A DNA stretch of 64,000 nt from Rutidosis leptorrhynchoides (GCF_046630445.1 NC_092338.1:151452501-151516500), one strand, 5' to 3'; numbered from the stretch's first letter, positions 47,490 through 59,800 are shown. Program-made: numbers and translations. Notes: generated from the sequence alone by a model not told the origin.

Positions 47490-50159
47490 TTACCTCATAT
47501 TGAGTTGTTTTTGATCAAAAATATGCTGAAGACTCTTATGGTCGGTGTACACTGTACACTTGGTGCCATATAGATAGTGTCTCCATATTTTGAGTGCAAA
47601 AACTACTGCTCCAAGTTCTAAATCGTGCGTCGTATAGTTCTTTTCATGAATTTTTAGTTGTCGTGAGGCATATGCGATGACTTTTGTGCGTTGCATTAAT
47701 ACACATCCTAAACCTTGGCGTGAAGCATCACAATAGATCACGAAATCATCATTTCCTTCCGGTAATGACAAAATGGGTGCAGACGTTAACTTCTTCTTTA
47801 ATAACTGGAATGAGGATTCCTGTTCTGTGGACCAATCATACTTCTTTCCCTTTTGAGTCAATGCAGTTAAGGGTTTGGCGATTCTAGGGAAATCTTGAAT
47901 GAATCTTCGGTAGTAACCAGCAAGACCTAAGAATTGGCGAATTTGTGTTGGAGTCTTCGGGGTTTCCCATTTACTAATGGCTTCGATCTTGGCGGGGTCA
48001 ACTTTAATTCCATGTTTACTGACAACATGGCCCAAAAATTGTACTTCTTGTAACCAGAAATCACACTTCGAAAATTTTGCGTACAATTCTTCTTTCTTGA
48101 GTATCTCCAGTACCAGTCTTAAGTGTTGCTCATGTTCTTCCTTGTTCTTCGAGTAAATCAATATGTCGTCGATAAAAACAATGACAAATTTGTCTAAATA
48201 CAGTCTACAGATGCGATTCATTAGATCCATGAATACTGCTGGAGCATTAGTTAATCCAAAAGGCATGACTAAAAACTCATAGTGACCGTAACGGGTTCTG
48301 AACGCGGTTTTAGGAACATCTTCTTCCTTCACTCTCAGTTGATGATATCCGGAGCGTAGATCAATCTTAGAATAAACACTTGATCCTTGCAATTGATCAA
48401 ACAAATCATCAATCCTCGGTAATGGGTACCGATTCTTGATCGTTAATTTGTTTAATTCTCGGTAATCTATGCACATTCTCATAGATCCATCCTTCTTCTT
48501 GACGAACAGAATAGGAGCACCCCAAGGTGAAAAACTAGGACGAATAAATCCACGGTCCAATAATTCTTGCAACTGGTCTTGTAATTCTTGCATTTCTGAA
48601 GGTGCAAGTCTATATGGAGATCGGGCTACAGGTGCAGCTCCTGGTATGAGATCAATCTGGAATTCTACACATCTGTGTGGAGGTAGCCCCGGTAATTCTT
48701 CTGGAAATACTCCGGGATATTCTCTTACAACCGGCATGTCATTAATGCTTCTTTCTTCAGTATCGATCTTCTTTACATGTGCCAGAATAGCATAACAACC
48801 TTTTCTTATAAGTTTCTGGGCCTTCATACAGCTGATAAAGTTCAGCTTTGAGTTGCTCTTCTCCCCATAAATCATTAATGACGTTTCATCCTTACGAGGG
48901 ATGCGGATTGCTTTCTCAGCGCAAAAAACTTCCGCTCTTGTTTTGGACATCCAGTCCATGCCAACGATTACGTCAAAACTTCCTAATTCTACGGGTATCA
49001 AATCGATTTTGAAGGTTTCACCAGCGAGATTCATTTCGCAACCATGGCAAATTTTATCGGCTTTTATCAGTTTACCATTAGCTAATTCAATAGTATATTT
49101 ATCGTCTAGAGGTAATGATGCACATTTTAGTTTAAAACTAAAGTCTTTACACATATAACTTCTATCAGCACTCGTATCAAACATAATAGAAGCTAGTTGA
49201 TTATTAACGGTAAACGTACCCGTGACAAGATTAGGATCCTCACGTGCTTTACTGGCACTAACATTAAATGCCCTCCCACGTACGGGTTCTTTGTTCTTCT
49301 CCTTATCAGGGCATTGATTTATAAAGTGACCAGACTTCCCGCATCCAAAACATTTCTTGACATCGGTCAGTTTTGTCTTTACTTCAGAAACGGTGGCATA
49401 ACAATCTTTCGCCACATGTCCTTTCTTGTTGCACTTATCACAGACCACTTGACAATAACCTGCATGATGTGTGTAACATCTTTTGCAGAACGGATGGGGT
49501 CCCTTATAGTTTGGACTTGCAGTTGCCCCATCTTGTTTACCTTTAAAAGTTTCTTGTTTCTTTAGGTGAGTACTTTTGCCCTTATAGTCTTCCCATTTCC
49601 TCTTTCCTTCAGTTGTCTTGACTTCGGTAATTGGTGCCTTAATCGAACTCTCTGTGATCTGGTCCTTGAGTTGGTGTGCCATTGTCATGGCTTCCTGCAT
49701 CGTATTCGGTTTGGACGATGTAACATTTCCTTTGATATTGATCGATAAACCGTCAATATACATTTCTATCTTTCGTTTCTCATTTGGCACCAATTCGGGA
49801 CACAACAAGGCTAGTTCCATGAAACGCTTTTCATAGTTATTGAGATTCGCGCCGATAACCTTCAGATTACGTAACTCAGATTCCATTTTTTTGATCTCGT
49901 TTCGAGGACAGTACTCCTCGATTAGCATCTTTTTCAGTTCTTCCCAAGAGATATCATATGCCGTATCTATTCCTTCTGCTTTAGCATAATTGTTCCACCA
50001 AGTAAGTGCACCATCTTGCAACGTGCACGAAGCATACTTTGACTTGTCTCCGTTCGCACAATTACTGATTTTGAAAACGGACTCCATCTTTTCAAACCAT
50101 CGGGTTAGACCGACTGGTCCCTCAGTTCCACTAAACGTCTGTGGTTTGTGATCATGCAT
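47490..50159 (-). pseudogene. gag-pol: gag-PR-RT-RNase H of element E, 5'-truncated open frame of 889 codons
   Basis: From ATG at 50159, though the true N-terminus lies beyond F. Gag capsid ([14 protein letters not shown]), zinc knuckles [14 protein letters not shown] (49406-49447) and [14 protein letters not shown] (49310-49354). Retropepsin [10 protein letters not shown] at about 49160-49188: the third residue of the D-T-G triad is Ser, where B and G have Gly, so activity is doubtful. RT with FIDD (near 48170), then RNase H ([16 protein letters not shown]) to the stop at 47490, which replaces a Gln conserved in B, C and G. One frame carries gag and pol without a shift, as is normal for chromoviruses. 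Confidence 0.88.
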
Positions 50160-50182
50160 ATTTTAACCGAGGGGTTTTAACA

Positions 50183-50710
50183 TGCTTGCTCAACGTAAAG
50201 GAGGGGTTTAAGGATCTTAGAACGTGGCTCTCCGGTCCAGCTACCGTGAATAACCCTGGCCGACATGATGATGTCGGCGGGGTGGCCAAGTGATTAAGTC
50301 CACCTTCGATGACGTCCGTCGATCAGAAGGCCCCAAGCAAGGTTGTAGGTACCAGTTAATAAAGAACTAACCTATTAACCTTTAGAAGATGATAGAGGAT
50401 GTAAGTTACGTAGGATGTGTGGTAGAAGATGGCTACGTAACTTGGTATGTTGCTAACGACGATTAGGGTTTGTATTTATAGGCAAACCCTAATTCTAGAA
50501 CCGTCATAGGATAGTGATAATCGTTTCCATAACCAACTCCCCCGAATCACGGATATAATTATGGAAAAGATATTTGCTTGTTAGCTAAGCAACCGCCGTA
50601 AAGGGACCAGATACGGATCCGCATGCCGCATGACGCATGAGAGCACCCCGCATACGCACCATAGCGCATGCCCGTGTGTATGTTACATGCGCATGCGGGC
50701 TGCGGTATCA
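50183..50710 (-). repeat. 3' LTR of element F (about 530 bp)
   Basis: On the - strand proposed start TGATACCGCAGCCCGC right after the tract, and proposed end GTTGAGCAAGCA. The end is uncertain by about 20 bases. Contains clustered GCATGCGC words and a TATA box. Confidence 0.6.
50464..50492 (-). promoter_or_regulatory. TATA box of F LTR flanked by inverted telo-boxes
   Basis: On the - strand CCTATAAATAC lies between GGGTTTG and CAAACCCTAA, so AGGGTTTG and CAAACCCT form an inverted repeat around the TATA box. AAACCCTAA is a known plant promoter element (telo-box). Confidence 0.6.
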
Positions 50711-50730
50711 TTAAGTCCCCCCAGTTTGAT
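50711..50730 (-). other. Polypurine tract of element F
   Basis: On the - strand AAACTGGGGGGACTTAA directly before TGATACC. Confidence 0.7.
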
Positions 50731-51179
50731 GTTATATGACGCAAGTCATATGATATCAAACTATTAAGCGAAAAAGAGAAAACAAAAGGACGGCGAGCAT
50801 TTAATGTCCTCGCGTGCGCCTCGATGCCATTAAATGCCTGTCACAATCGCAGAAGCCCATTCGGCTGACAAGACATAAAGTAACAGTGCTGCAGGCGCGT
50901 GCGAACCACGCGCGTGTTCGTAATCATTCTTAACTGACACCACGCGCGATCAGCAAATGCTACCCGTCGATTGCATTACACGTGTATGGCCACGATCACA
51001 CCATTCCAACCCACGCTCCCCCAATCTTGCCTATAAATAGCCCCAAATCACACACATTTTCACTTTTCCGGTGTCAAGCTTCCCAAATACGCTCTCGCCT
51101 CCAAATCCTATCAATTCCGATCAACTCCGTCATATTCCGATCGTCATTTAAAGGTCAGTCGTTCTCCATTCATCTAAAA
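50731..51179 (+). promoter_or_regulatory. Promoter and leader of the antisense gene of element F
   Basis: The + strand carries GCCTATAAATAGCCCC with the TATA box at 51031-51040, about 140 bases before the ATG at 51180, then a CT-rich leader (CACACATTTTCACTTTTCC). The rest is unique GC-rich sequence with CGCGCG-type words (CACGCGCGTG near 50908). It is separate from the LTR's own - strand TATA box. Confidence 0.6.
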
Positions 51180-53215
51180 ATGACCAAAGCTAATGAAACT
51201 TTCGTAGAGAATGTAGAGTCCAACATAGGCCAGAAAAACATCGACCACTTAGTTAAGCAATACCCCCCTCTAGCGGGTTACAATCCGGTACCACCACTGC
51301 CTAGCCAGCGAGCCCATCAGCCACCAGAGAATAAGGTGGCGATCTAAAAACATGCTTTTAAGCATGGTAATTTTAGGGTTCCACCCTCCGACTTCTTCTT
51401 AGGCGTACTAGATCATTTCAAAGTAGGGCTAGGGTAATTGCACCCGTATGCTATAGGCAAAATCGTTCTATTCGAGATGTGGTGTGTTGCACTCAACACA
51501 GTACCATTGGTGAAGGTTTTTTGCCACCTATTCCGCTTAGCCAACCACCATAAATCTTGGTTCACCTTCTTCGCACGCCAAAATTTCACAAAAACCCCGA
51601 AATCGAATGCGGGAAGTTGGAAAGAAACTTTTTTCTTCGTCGACTAGACCGTAGTAGGCACTGGCTTCCCGCAGACGCTCATTTGGTGCGAGAAGGTAGA
51701 AAAAGATGTGAACAAGATGCCAGCGTTGGATGACGAGGAGAAAAAGTTGTTGAAGCAGTGCGTCAACGCACAACTGGTGCACCGTTCGTATGGTAATGTT
51801 ATGCTGCGGTTGAGGAAGATCTCCGCGTATTGGCCTTGGGAGGATGTGCGGCCGGCCATAGTTGGCCCCGATGGAAAGGGTAGGAATAGCATAAACGCGT
51901 ACTTACATAAATTTTTGTATATTTTCTAACGCAGGCGTTTATTGTTTGCAGAGATGAGGATGAAGAAGGTGCTTACCGCGGAGGAGATTGCTGGGATCTC
52001 TTTCCGCAAGCAGGATGTGGACAAACAGCTAGAGCAGGCAGCTGCTAGCGAACATGTGGAGGAAACGCCGGCGGAGTCAGGCAATAAATGCAAGGCGGCT
52101 GGGACGTCCGAGGCTCAGAAGAAGAAGAAGATGACTCCTAAGCAGCTGGAGGACATGCGCAACGACAATTTTGTTGCCATCGAGCCGCGGTCCGCAGACC
52201 TACCTCCCCCCATTAATGGTGAGCGTTTATTTTTTCGCATGTATACCGCGTAGTAAAATCTGCGTACTAATCTGAGTATTTTGCAGAGCATGTGGAGGAG
52301 ACGCAGCCAACAACACCGCGGGTCAACCCCGAGCTGGAGGCCACTGCCACATCCAAAGACAAGGCGATACCCGTCGAGTCTGACTCTACATTACCTCCTC
52401 CGCAAGGCAGCTTCCGTGTTGCCAACCTCCGCCAACTTTGCCAGTCCTCCGCAGAAAATGCTGCGGAGCAATCTGCATTCTTGCAGCAAATCTTCCCAGC
52501 AGAGTTCCGCGAGCAACTGGCCGCGCTGCCGTTCAACCAGGCGCTCAACGCCTTTGTCCAGAACGGGCTGGTATTCTTTGGGATGTTTGCGGATCAAGCC
52601 CGTCGATCCTCCAGCCTATACGATGTTGCACTGCGCAAAGAGGTGGAGTTGGGTTTGCTGCAGGCGGGTGTAGATCAGGTCAAGAAGGACAGGGACGCTA
52701 CTGAGGAGGCCCGCAAAGCTGTTGAATTGACTGCGGCTGAAACCAAGATCCTCTTGATTCAAGAAAGAAAAAAGAATCAAGAGCTTGTGGGTGCGGTTGA
52801 TCAGGCAAAGGGGGAAACTGAGCGAGTGAGGCTGGAGTTGGAAAAGGTGACGAGGGAGAGGGACGATGCGGTTACCAACCGCGAGCTGGCCGAGGCAGAT
52901 ATGACAAAGCTGCGCACCGCACTCCCCGTAATTGCGCAGAAAGTGATGGACTCCGAGCCCGTGTCCGACCGGTTTAATGCCTATGTCGATGCGGTCAAGG
53001 ACCATGAGGTGAACAAGGCTGTGCGGGAAGTGATCCAGGCATGCGGCCTAACTCCACCGTTCCCCGACATTGTCCAAAAGAAATTAAAGGAGGGAACGGC
53101 CGCGGCGCTGCTGGAGGCGGAAGAGGCAATCAAGTCCATCCCTATCCCTTTGATCAATGCATTTGCGGCTGACCCGACGATGCCACTTGATGGGTTTTTG
53201 AAGGAGGATTACTAG
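51180..53215 (+). pseudogene. Antisense spliced gene of element F: putative gypsy type transposon (PF04195-like) protein
   Basis: Three exons in phase: 51180-51879, 51952-52218 and 52287-53215, with GT-AG introns of 72 and 68 bases, joining to about 631 codons. Exon 1 (KQYPPLAGYNPVPPLP, FRVPPSDFFLGVLDHF, HPYAIGKIVLFEMWCVAL, TFFARQNFTK) has the pattern of the plant family named putative gypsy type transposon. Exon 2 is Lys-rich; exon 3 has a long coiled coil (about 52660-52930) and ends FLKEDY. Exon 1 has three in-frame stops (51345, 51435, 51645), so this copy is dead; exons 2 and 3 are clean. Extra antisense ORFs before the 3' LTR are known from Tat-lineage elements; function unknown. Confidence 0.72.
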
Positions 53216-53973
53216 GGTAGTTTGTGCCGTAAGCCCTAATCTTAGGCAGGTAATTGTAAATGTATTTTGGAGCCCTAAGTCCCATGTTGGGCAGGCATGT
53301 GAAACAATTACTTATGTAATAATTTATTTGGATGTGTATATATGTTTGTCTGTTATGCATGCGTGATGTCCTTGTTTATATATCGCGAATCAAAACAAAT
53401 TATGAACCGCATGCGCATGCGCATAGTTAACCACAACTTATGCGTATGCGGATGGTACTGCGTAAAATAAACCAATATTTTAACTTACCTTTAATAATTT
53501 AGACTCAAAAGCTACTGCGCTATTGCTTTGTCATGTACTAGAGGTGCACTATTAGTTGTATGGTAAGCAAACGCAACTAAAAACAAACCAATGTTTTTAT
53601 GCTTAGGAGTTCCTCAAGCAAACCAATGCGAGAGCGATTACGCACAAGCAAACCAATGCTTGTATTTTTTTTTTTTAAGTCGACTTTGCAGCCATCTAGT
53701 CTGCGTGGCGCTTGGCTAGGGGAAAACCAATTCCCTTCGCCTGCCGTTATTGTCTAGCCTTGTAACCAAACAGGCTTCTGCCGCACGGGGGCTAGAGGAC
53801 ACCCCTTAAGTAGGCAGGAACCGCATACAAAAAATATAAATGGACAACAAAAGTATGCGCATGTAATTATTTTTATTTGGCATTAATTATGATTACAACT
53901 GCGACATATCTGAAAGGATGAAAAATACAAAAAATAATGTGCTAAACAAATTGGAGTGATCAAGTCCATCTAG
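53216..53973. other. Convergent intergenic region of element F
   Basis: About 760 bases between the ends of the antisense gene and pol. It has GCATGCGCATGCGCAT near 53409, repeated AAACCAATG words (about 53470-53660) and a poly-T run near 53668. It probably holds both polyadenylation regions. No gene seen. Confidence 0.6.
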
Positions 53974-56893
53974 CTACATGTAACATTTTTTCAATAACAT
54001 CGCATGCCAAGTGCGTTTCACAGGTTTGCCATCTAATGTCTCTAGATGGTATGCCCCGGTGTTGCTTGCTTTTGCTACCCTGTATGGGCCCTCCCAACGA
54101 GGTCCCAGTTTCCCAGTATCTTCCGCATGACTTGCATCGTTCTGGTGCCAAACCAAATCACCGCACTTATAAGTGCGTGAACGCACACGCTGATTGTAAT
54201 ACTTTGCGATTTTCTGCTTGTTATTTGCTTCGTTAACAGCCGCAGAGAGTCTGCGTTCTTCAAGCAGATTAAGATTTTCCCGCAGAGCTTCAGAGTTATT
54301 TTGCTCATCAAAGTTTTGTATGCGGAACGTTGGTACCCCAATCTCTGCGGGTACAACAGCTTCTGACCCATAAACCAAACTAAACGGAGTCTCACCAGTG
54401 CTTGCTTTGGGTGTGGTTCTATGCGCCCATAAAACCTTTGGAAGCTCATCCACCCAACCAACGCGGTCATGACCCAACCTTGCCTTGATTCCAGCAACTA
54501 TATCTCGGTTGGTAACTTCGCACTGGCCATTCGCCTGCGGATGCGCAACTGAAGTAAAAGTTTGCTTAATATTAAGCTCCGCACACCAACTGCGAAAAGG
54601 ATCGCCGGCAAATTGTGTACCGTTATCACTAACAATTTCATTGGGTATGCCGAATCGACAGACAATGTCTTCCCATACAAAATTCCGCACTCTTTTCCCT
54701 GAAATTGTTGCCAGTGGTTTCGCTTCGACCCACTTCGTGAAGTAATCGATTGCAACAATTAAGAATTTGACATTTCCTGCGTGTGCAGAGTATGCGTAAG
54801 ATAATGACGTAAGTAGCATATTTAGCAAATGAATGGCAATATTACCTTGGCCTTTGGGGAATGGTCCGACTATGTCGATCGCCCATTTGCAGAATGGCCA
54901 TGGTGAGGAGACCGGTATCATTGGATGCACAGGTGCTCTGCTGATAGGTGCATGTATTTGGCATGATTCGCATTGCTTGACAATACGCGCCGTGTCTGCG
55001 TACATAGTAGGCCAATAATAACCTAACCGCATGATTTTTGACACAATGGACCTGTGTCCCGAATGAAGGGCGCATGCACCCTCATGCACCTCGCGTATAA
55101 CTTCCTCTGCCTCTTTCGGACCTATGCACCTTAAATGCGGTCCCAAATAGTTTTTTCGATACAAGACGTCACCCTCAAGGGCATAAAGCGGTGCCTTTGT
55201 GCGGACTTTCTTCGCATCAGAGGAGTCCGCGGGTGAAGTGCCGTCCCGTAAAAAAGCGATGATGGGCGTCATCCACGTTGGGCTTGATTCCTCAACCGGT
55301 GCCACTAGAGGCATCATGACAATAGATTTTGCGTTGAGTTCCTCTATTAGAATTTTCTTACCCATATGATCAAAAGCCAAGGTAGCTAGTTTGCTTAGCG
55401 CATCCGCCTTCTTATTTTGCCCCCGCATTACGTGCGAGATTTGAAAAGCCTCGAACTGGTCAGCGAGATTATGAACAAGCGATAAATATTGCTGCATAGC
55501 AAAGTCGTGCGCTTCGAAGTCTCCGCAGACTTGATTGCATACTAGCTTTGAATCCACGTAAGCGTGCAAGATTTTAACATTTAACTTATGCGCGATGCGC
55601 ATACCTGCTAGCAGAGCCTCATACTCTGCTTCATTGTTTGTGACAGCAAAATTAAACCGCAGTGCGTACGTATGTTCCTCACCGCCTGGACCTGTCAAAA
55701 TTACACCTGCGCCTGCGCCAGATGCGCTACACGCACCATCGGTGTATAATTCCCATGGTGATAGAACAGGTGTGGGCGGATCTTGATGTTCTGCTGACGC
55801 TTCGACATCCGCAGGTATTTCTGCTAGGTAGTCAGCAAGTATTTGACCCTTAACCGCACTGCGAGAAGAAAAGTTTATTTCATGTTCTCCCAATTCGACT
55901 GCCCACTTGGCCATTCGGCCAGAAATCTCGGGCTTGTACAGTACCTGAATAAAATAAAATGATTGCGTTAGTCAATGCGGTAACCCTGGTCATTGCCGCA
56001 AAGTAATCATGTACCAACCTGTTTGATTGGCTGATCAGTTAGAACCACAATCGGATGTGCTTGAAAGTATCGGCGCAAACGCCGCGCTGTATGGACAAGC
56101 GCATATACTAGCTTCTCTATTGGCGAGTAGTTTACTTCACTTGATGTCAGCGTCTTGCTTACAAAGTAGACCGGCATTTGCGTCTGAGAAAACCTCAGCG
56201 TTAAAGTTCTGCGAAATAAATAATGCAAGTAAATTGATAGGTTACCTTTTCGCGGTCTGCGATGAGAACTGAACTGATTGCTTCCTTTGATGCCGCAAGG
56301 TACAGCGTTAACGTCTCCCCAGGGACTGGCGCAGTAAGTGTTGGTAACTCTGCAAGCACCTTTTTCATCTCCTGAAAGGCTGATTCTGCTTCCTGAGTCC
56401 AGACAAAATCCTTTTTCTTCAAACAGTTTTTCAAAGTGTTAAAGAATGGTAGCTGACGCTCTGCGGCTTTTGACAAAAACCGCGTGATTGCTGCGAGCTT
56501 CCCAGTGAGACTCTGCATATCTTTCTTTGTTTTCGGAGATGGTAAATTATCAATAGCTTCAATCTTTTTGGGATTAGCCTTGATACCCCGCGCTGTCACC
56601 ACATGGCCTAGAAACTTGCCTTCCTCCTCTCCAAAGCTACATTTAAGCGGATTAAGCTTCATGTTGATCCTTCGCAGAGACGCAAACGTTTCTAGGATGT
56701 GTGCGAGCATGTCTTCTTCGGTGTTGCTTTTGATTACCAAGTCATCGACATACGCTTCAAGATTTCTGCCAATTTGAGGCTTGAATGCTGCGTCAATTAC
56801 ACGCTGATAGGTCGCGCCCGCGTTCTTCAAGCCGAAAGGCATCTTTGTGTAACAATAAATACCCTGCGGCGTATGAAAAGCAGTCTTGTCTTC
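53974..56893 (-). CDS. pol: pol of element F (RT, RNase H, archaeal RNase H, integrase) with three introns, 5' cut by G
   Basis: Exons on the - strand: 56893-56246, 56183-56019, 55944-54846 and 54776-53974; introns of 62, 74 and 69 bases, all GT-AG, and all joins keep phase. RT: MPFGLKNAGATYQRVIDAAF and AYVDDLVIK (catalytic YVDD). RNase H: PVYFVSKTL and LVYALVHTARRLRRYF. The third exon opens with VLYKPEISGRMAKWAVELGEHE, then an archaeal-type RNase H (LYTDGACSASGAG, NNEAEYEALL), diagnostic for Tat elements. Integrase: HHCC near 55060, core AIDIVGPFPK, VSDNGTQF, ANGQCEVTNRD. The frame is free of stops after splicing. G has removed everything upstream of EDKTAF in RT. Confidence 0.82.
54777..54845 (-). 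other. Intron 3 of F pol, in the integrase core
   Basis: 69 bases, GTAATATTGCC ... CACACGCAG. Its length is a multiple of three without a stop, so the unspliced frame stays open with 23 extra residues (IAIHLLNMLLTSLSY...) between GPFPKGQG and NVKFLIVAID. Removing it restores the usual integrase spacing. Confidence 0.75.
55945..56018 (-). other. Intron 2 of F pol, between RNase H and archaeal RNase H
   Basis: 74 bases, GTTGGTACATG ... TTTTATTTTATTCAG. Removing it joins LTDQPIKQ to VLYKPEISGRM, the expected continuous sequence; unspliced, the frame ends soon after. Confidence 0.78.
56184..56245 (-). other. Intron 1 of F pol, in the RNase H region
   Basis: 62 bases, GTAACCTATC ... GAGGTTTTCTCAG. 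Removing it joins SSVLIADREK to TQMPVYFVSKTL in frame. A nearer acceptor (TTTCGCAG) would give a 37-base intron and the wrong frame. Confidence 0.75.
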
Positions 56894-59800
56894 TGAAATG
56901 TCCCGTTCTTATTGATTAAAAACGTTCCATATTAATTGATTTCGTTGCGAGGTTTTGACCTCTATATGAGACGTTTTTCAAAGACTGCATTCATTTTTAA
57001 ACAAACCATAACCTTTATTTCATCAATAAAGGTTTAAAAAGCTTTACGTAGATTATCAAATAATGATAATCTAAAATATCCTGTTTACACACGACCATTA
57101 CATAATGGTTTACAATACAAATATGTTACAACAAAATAAGTTTCTTGAATGCAGTTTTTACACAATATCATACAAGCATGGACTCCAAATCTTGTCCTTA
57201 TTTAAGTATGCGACAGCGGAAGCTCTTAATAATCACCTGAGAATAAACATGCTTAAAACGTCAACAAAAATGTTGGTGAGTTATAGGTTTAACCTATATA
57301 TATCAAATCGTAACAATAGACCACAAGATTTCATATTTCAATACACATCCCATACATAGAGATAAAAATCATTCATATGGTGAACACCTGGTAACCGACA
57401 ATAACAAGATGCATATATAAGAATATCCCCATCATTCCGGGACACCCTTCGGATATGATATAAATTTCGAAGTACTAAAGCATCCGGTACTTTGGATGGG
57501 GTTTGTTAGGCCCAATAGATCTATCTTTAGGATTCGCGTCAATTAGGGTGTCTGTTCCCTAATTCTTAGATTACCAGACTTAATAAAAAAGGGCATATTC
57601 GATTTCGATAATTCAACCATAGAATGTAGTTTCACGTACTTGTGTCTATTTTGTAAATCATTTATAAAACCTGCATGTATTCTCATCCCAAAAATATTAG
57701 ATTTTAAAAGTGGGACTATAACTCACTTTCACAGATTTTTACTTCGTCGGGAAGTAAGACTTGGCCACTGGTTGATTCACGAACCTATAACAATATATAC
57801 ATATATATCAAAGTATGTTCAAAATATATTTACAACACTTTTAATATATTTTGATGTTTTAAGTTTATTAAGTCAGCTGTCCTCGTTAGTAACCTACAAC
57901 TAGTTGTCCACAGTTAGATGTACAGAAATAAATCGATAAATATTATCTTGAATCAATCCACGACCCAGTGTATACGTATCTCAGTATTGATCACAACTCA
58001 AACTATATATATTTTGGAATCAACCTCAACCCTGTATAGCTAACTCCAACATTCACATATAGAGTGTCTATGGTTGTTCCGAAATATATATAGATGTGTC
58101 GACATGATAGGTCGAAATATTGTATACGTGTCTATGGTATCTCAAGATTACATAATATATAATACAAGTTGATTAAGTTATGGTTGGAATAGATTTGTTA
58201 CCAATTTTCACGTAGCTAAAATGAGAAAAATTATCCAATCTTGTTTTACCCATAACTTCTTCATTTTAAATCCGTTTTGAGTGAATCAAATTGCTATGGT
58301 TTCATATTGAACTCTATTTTATGAATCTAAACAAAAAAAGTATAGGTTTCTAGTCGGAAAAATAAGTTACAAGTCGTTTTTGTAAAGGTAGTCATTTCAG
58401 TCGAAAGAACGACGTCTAGATGACCATTTTAGAAAACATACTTCCACTTTGAGTTTAACCATAATTTTTGGATATAGTTTCATGTTCATAATAAAAATCA
58501 TTTTCTCAGAATAACAACTTTTAAATCAAAGTTTATCATAGTTTTTAATTAACTAACCCAAAACAGCCCGCGGTGTTACTACGACGGCGTAAATCCGGTT
58601 TTACGGTATTTTTCGTGTTTCCAGGTTTTAAATCATTAAGTTAGCATATCATATAGATATAGAACATGTGTTTAGTTGATTTTAAAAGTCAAGTTAGAAG
58701 TATTAACTTTTGTTTGCGAACAAGTTTAGAATTAACTAAACTATGTTCTAGTGATTACAAGTTTAAACCTTCGAATAAGATAGCTTTATATGTATGAATC
58801 GAATGATGTTATGAACATCATTACTACCTTAAGTTCCTTGGATGAACCTACTGGAAAAGAGAAAAATGGATCTAGCTTCAATGGATCCTTGGATGGCTCG
58901 AAGTTCTTGAAGCAGAATCATGACACGAAAACAAGTTCAAGTAAGATCATCACTTGAAATAAGATTGTTATAGTTATAGAAATTGAACCAAAGTTTGAAT
59001 ATGATTATTACCTTGTATTAGAATGATAACCTAATGTAAGAAACAAAGATTTCTTGAGGTTGGATGATCACTTTACAAGATTGGAAGTGAGCTAGCAAAC
59101 TTGAAAGTATTCTTGATTTTATGAAACTAGAACTTTTGGAATTTATGAAGAACACTTAGAACTTGAAGATAGAACTTGAGAGAGTTCAATTAGATGAAGA
59201 AAATTGAAGAATGAAAGTGTTTGTAGGTGTTTTTGGTCGTTGGTGTATGGATTAGATATAAAGGATATGTAATTTTGTTTTCATGTAAATAAGTCATGAA
59301 TGATTACTCATATTTTTGTAATCTTATGAGATATTTCATGCTAGTTGCCAAATGATGGTTCCCACATGTGTTAGGTGACTCACATGGGTTGCTAAGAGCT
59401 GATCATTAGAGTGTATATACCAATAGTACATACATCTAAAAGCTGTGTATTGTACGAGTACGAATACGGGTGCATACGAGTAGAATTGTTGATGAAACTG
59501 AACGAGGATGTAATTGTAAGCATTTTTGTTAAGTAGAAGTATTTTGATAAGTGTATTGAAGTCTTTCAAAAGTGTATAAATACATATTAAAACACTACAT
59601 GTATATACATTTTAACTGAGTCGTTAAGTCATCGTTAGTCGTTACATGTAAGTGTTGTTTTTAAACCTTTAGGTTAACGGTCTTGTTAAATGTTGTTAAC
59701 CCAATGTTTATAATATCAAATGAGATTTTAAATTATTATATTATCATGATATTATCATGTATGAATATCTCTTAATATGATATATATACATTAAATGTCT

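Larger units (their letters stand above)
44250..50182 (-). mobile_element. Element E: Tekay-type chromovirus, inserted in C's LTR, 5' part beyond F
   Basis: The 3' LTR is at 44250-45870 and pol and most of gag follow to about 50160 on the - strand. The left target site would be gtgtt at 44245-44249; the other end is outside the window. Its gag is split by F. Several lesions in pol show it is inactive. Confidence 0.88.
50160..56893 (-). mobile_element. Element F: Tat-lineage Ty3/gypsy element with introns and an antisense gene
   Basis: On the - strand: RT (cut at 56893 by G), RNase H, archaeal-type RNase H, integrase, a spacer, an oppositely oriented gene (51180-53215), a polypurine tract and the 3' LTR next to E's gag. 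It is GC-richer than its neighbours, with many GCATGCG-type words. The exact left border lies between 50160 and 50183; no duplication can be checked because the other end is outside the window. F precedes G in time and follows E. Confidence 0.85.

Noticed and set aside
51180..53215. Free host gene between retroelements
   Set aside because: Its place between integrase and 3' LTR of F and its resemblance to the putative gypsy type transposon family make it part of F.
53974..55914. Single intronless ORF with a lineage-specific insert in the integrase
   Set aside because: The 23-residue insert is bounded by good GT-AG sites and is absent from the expected integrase pattern, so an in-frame intron is simpler.
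56209..56245. 37-base intron in F pol using the nearer TTTCGCAG acceptor
   Set aside because: Too short for a plant intron and it puts RNase H in the wrong frame; the acceptor at 56184 restores the frame.
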